Assembly (NCBI GenBank): GCA_900556405.1 | Contig: USPB01000016.1 | Location: forward strand, 1-15,812 | Origin: an uncultured Actinomyces sp. | GTDB taxonomy: Bacteria > Actinomycetota > Actinomycetes > Actinomycetales > Actinomycetaceae | Length of the DNA: 15,812 nt | Direction of reading: 5' to 3' | Shown: positions 13,971 through 15,812 of the stretch, one piece after another | Layout of the letters: every line of letters starts with the position of its first letter | Position numbering within the stretch: the first letter of the stretch is position 1 | Made by a program: the position numbers and the translations under genes | Notes under the pieces: generated by a model | Seen by the model: only the letters and a program-made list of their open reading frames with translations | What the model was told of the DNA's origin: nothing | The model's database searches: none

Positions 13971-15517
13971 CGAACGACCTCAAGGGGGAGCATCTGGCGT
14001 CCCTCCGGCGACGAGCCACCCATCGGGCGATTCGACGTGGCGGGGGCCAGGCCGTGGAAGGCCTCGACGTCGTAAGACACCGGGCAGCCCTCGAGTTCCT
14101 TGATGCCGCGAGGCATCTCGGGGTGGGCGGTCGGGACGACGAAGCGGTCGTCGTACTTGGCGATCGACAGCAGTCGGTACATCTCCTTGACCTTCTCCGG
14201 GGTCATACCCACGGAGGCCGGGATTTCCTCGTTCGTCGGGTTGTCGACGAAGACGTCGCGCATGTAGGAGCGCATCGCGGCGAGGCGACGCAGCGCCAGC
14301 TCCACGGGAGCCGTGTCTCCGGCCGTGAACAGGCCGGCCAGGTACTCCAGCGGAATGCGCATCTGCGAGATGGCGGACAGCAGGACCTTGTGGTCCTCGC
14401 CGTCGCTGCCGGACGCCGTCACCTGGTCAACGACCGGGGAGAGCGGCGGCACGTACCAGACCATCGGCAGGGTGCGGAACTCGGGGTGCAGCGGCAGGGC
14501 GACCTCGTACTCGGTGATGAGCTTCCAGATCGGGGACTCCTGGGCGGCCTTAATCCACGAGTGGGGAACGCCGTTGGCCTGAGCCTGGGCGACCACCTGC
14601 GGGTCGTTCGGGTCGAGCAGGATCTCGCGCTGGGCGCGGTACAGATCGCGCTCGTCCTCCTGGGACGCGGCCCAGGTGACGCGGTCCGCGTCGTAGAGCA
14701 GCACGCCCAGGTAGCGCAGGCGGCCCACGCAGGTCTCCGAGCAAATCGTCGGCTGGCCGACCTCGAGGCGCGGGTAGCACAGCGTGCACTTTTCGGCCTT
14801 GCCCGTGTTGTGGTTGAAGTAGACCTTCTTGTAGGGGCAGGCCGACACGCACATGCGCCAGCCGCGGCAGGCGTCCTGGTCCACCAGGACGATGCCGTCC
14901 TCGGTGCGCTTGTACATGGCGCCCGACGGGCAGGCGGACACGCAGGTGGGGTTGAGGCAGTGCTCGCAGATGCGCGGCAGGTAGAACATGAAGGCCGACT
15001 CGATGTCGGTGCGCACCTTCGTGCTCATCGCCTCGATGATCGGGTCCTGCTGGAGGGTCTCCATGGAGCCGCCCAGGTCGTCGTCCCAGTTGGGACCCCA
15101 CTTGATGGTGGGCATGTACTCGCCGGTCAGCTGGCTCTTGGCGCGCGCCACCGGAATCGCCGGGGAGTCCTTGGGGGCCGAGAGCAGCTTGTCGTACTCG
15201 TAGGTCCACGGCTCGTAGTAGTCCTCGACCGTGGGCATCTCCGGGTTGGCGAAGATGTTGACCAGGCGGCGCAGGCGTCCGCCCGAGCGGGGCCGCAGGC
15301 GGCCCGAGGCCGTGCGCTCCCAGCCGCCGCGCCAGGTGTCCTGGTCCTCCCAGCCCTTGGGGTAGCCGACACCAGGGCGGGTCTCGACGTTGTTGAACCA
15401 CATGTACTCGGTGCCCTCGCGGTTGGTCCAGGCCTGCTTGCAGGTCACTGAACAGGTGTGGCAGCCGATGCACTTGTCGAGGTTCATCACCATTGCGATC
15501 TGGGCCATGACCTTCAT
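13967..15517 (-). CDS. narH: Respiratory nitrate reductase beta subunit NarH (iron-sulfur)
   Basis: NarH carries electrons from NarI to the molybdenum site in NarG through one [3Fe-4S] and three [4Fe-4S] clusters. The 516-residue protein has all the cluster ligands: C16, C19, C22, C26; C184, C187, C192, C196; C217, W220, C223, C227; and C244, C247, C259, C263. These positions coincide with E. coli NarH numbering, including the Trp that replaces a Cys and creates the 3Fe cluster. This supports the start at 15517. The ATG overlaps the narG stop as ATGA and has a strong GGAGGTG ribosome site. The stop overlaps narJ in the same way. Confidence 0.98.
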   Translation of the reverse strand: MKVMAQIAMVMNLDKCIGCHTCSVTCKQAWTNREGTEYMWFNNVETRPGVGYPKGWEDQDTWRGGWERTASGRLRPRSGGRLRRLVNIFANPEMPTVEDYYEPWTYEYDKLLSAPKDSPAIPVARAKSQLTGEYMPTIKWGPNWDDDLGGSMETLQQDPIIEAMSTKVRTDIESAFMFYLPRICEHCLNPTCVSACPSGAMYKRTEDGIVLVDQDACRGWRMCVSACPYKKVYFNHNTGKAEKCTLCYPRLEVGQPTICSETCVGRLRYLGVLLYDADRVTWAASQEDERDLYRAQREILLDPNDPQVVAQAQANGVPHSWIKAAQESPIWKLITEYEVALPLHPEFRTLPMVWYVPPLSPVVDQVTASGSDGEDHKVLLSAISQMRIPLEYLAGLFTAGDTAPVELALRRLAAMRSYMRDVFVDNPTNEEIPASVGMTPEKVKEMYRLLSIAKYDDRFVVPTAHPEMPRGIKELEGCPVSYDVEAFHGLAPATSNRPMGGSSPEGRQMLPLEVVR

Positions 15518-15812
15518 CAGAAAGTCACCTCCTGGTTGCTGCGGCGACGGATAAGCGTGACCTCGTCGCGGTTGTTGCCCGTGGGGCCGATGTAGTTGAA
15601 GGCGTAGGACAGCTGCCCGTAGCCGCCTGCGAAGTGGCTGGGCTTGAGCACGATCCGGGTCAGGGAGTTGTGCGTCCCGCCGCGCCTGCCGCTGGTCTCG
15701 GTCAGCGGGGTGTTCATGGTGCGCTCCTGGGCGTGGTGCATGAAGACCATGCCCTCGGGGATGCGGTGGGAGACGACGGCGCGCGCCGCCACGATGCCGT
15801 TGCGGTTGTAGG
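15517..15812 (-). CDS. narG: Respiratory nitrate reductase alpha subunit NarG, C-terminal fragment (partial)
   Basis: The last 98 codons of narG enter from the right edge. The reading frame is open to the edge and begins YNRNGIVAARAVVSHRIPEG, followed by MVFMHHAQERT and a conserved SLTRIVLKPSHFAGGYGQLSY segment. This is the family C-terminus that closes the bis-MGD pocket. The catalytic core, the N-terminal iron-sulfur site and the start are outside the window. It is the first of the narGHJI genes in view. An internal ATG-initiated reading of 91 residues exists but is only part of the larger gene. Confidence 0.95.
   Translation of the reverse strand, partial: YNRNGIVAARAVVSHRIPEGMVFMHHAQERTMNTPLTETSGRRGGTHNSLTRIVLKPSHFAGGYGQLSYAFNYIGPTGNNRDEVTLIRRRSNQEVTF

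Noticed and set aside
14054..15451. A 465-codon open frame on the plus strand
   Set aside because: It is antisense to narH, where all sixteen cluster-ligand positions are conserved.

Overview
The base composition (high GC with long antisense open frames), the lipoprotein and Sec signals, the narGHJI gene order and the cell-wall-binding repeats suggest an actinobacterium. A facultatively anaerobic, host-associated member of the Actinomycetaceae (Actinomyces/Schaalia type) is my best guess; this is an inference from gene content, not a database match.

Layout, left to right. (1) 1-2821, minus: the first 940 residues of a very large CoA-dehydratase activase-type protein with two ASKHA ATPase domains and a DUF2229-type region; its C-terminus lies outside the window. 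(2) 3123-5984, minus: modA followed by a single-chain modB-modC fusion, a molybdate ABC transporter. (3) 6327-6839, plus: a MoaB/Mog-family protein, divergent from modA across an AT-rich control region. (4) 6840-7093: a non-coding gap holding a 115-bp element with perfect 16-bp inverted ends and a small array of 15-16-bp repeats. (5) 7094-9157, minus: a secreted metallo-beta-lactamase-fold protein with about 11 choline/glucan-binding-type repeats, resembling the pneumococcal Pce/CbpE layout. (6) 9233-12195, minus: a molybdenum-cofactor cluster in the order wHTH regulator-MoaD fusion, moaE, moeB-like, mobA. (7) 12499-15812, minus: narI, narJ, narH and the 3' end of narG, closed by an intrinsic terminator at about 12400-12430.

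Most of the window serves one process: molybdate uptake (ModABC), synthesis of molybdopterin and its guanylated form (MoaD-MoaE, MoeB-like, Mog-like, MobA), and the enzyme that uses the cofactor (nitrate reductase, bis-MGD in NarG with NarJ as chaperone). moaA, moaC and moeA are not in the window.

The most unusual feature is the gene at 11200-12195. It joins an N-terminal winged-helix, SufR/COG2345-like regulator to a C-terminal MoaD ending in Pro-Pro-Phe-Ala-Gly-Gly. No free-standing MoaD is present, so the sulfur carrier of molybdopterin synthase may itself be a transcription factor. Other oddities are a MoeB-like enzyme without zinc cysteines, a Mog/MoaB protein with substituted active-site residues, and an 11-base motif shared by two upstream regions whose 7-base core recurs in a third.
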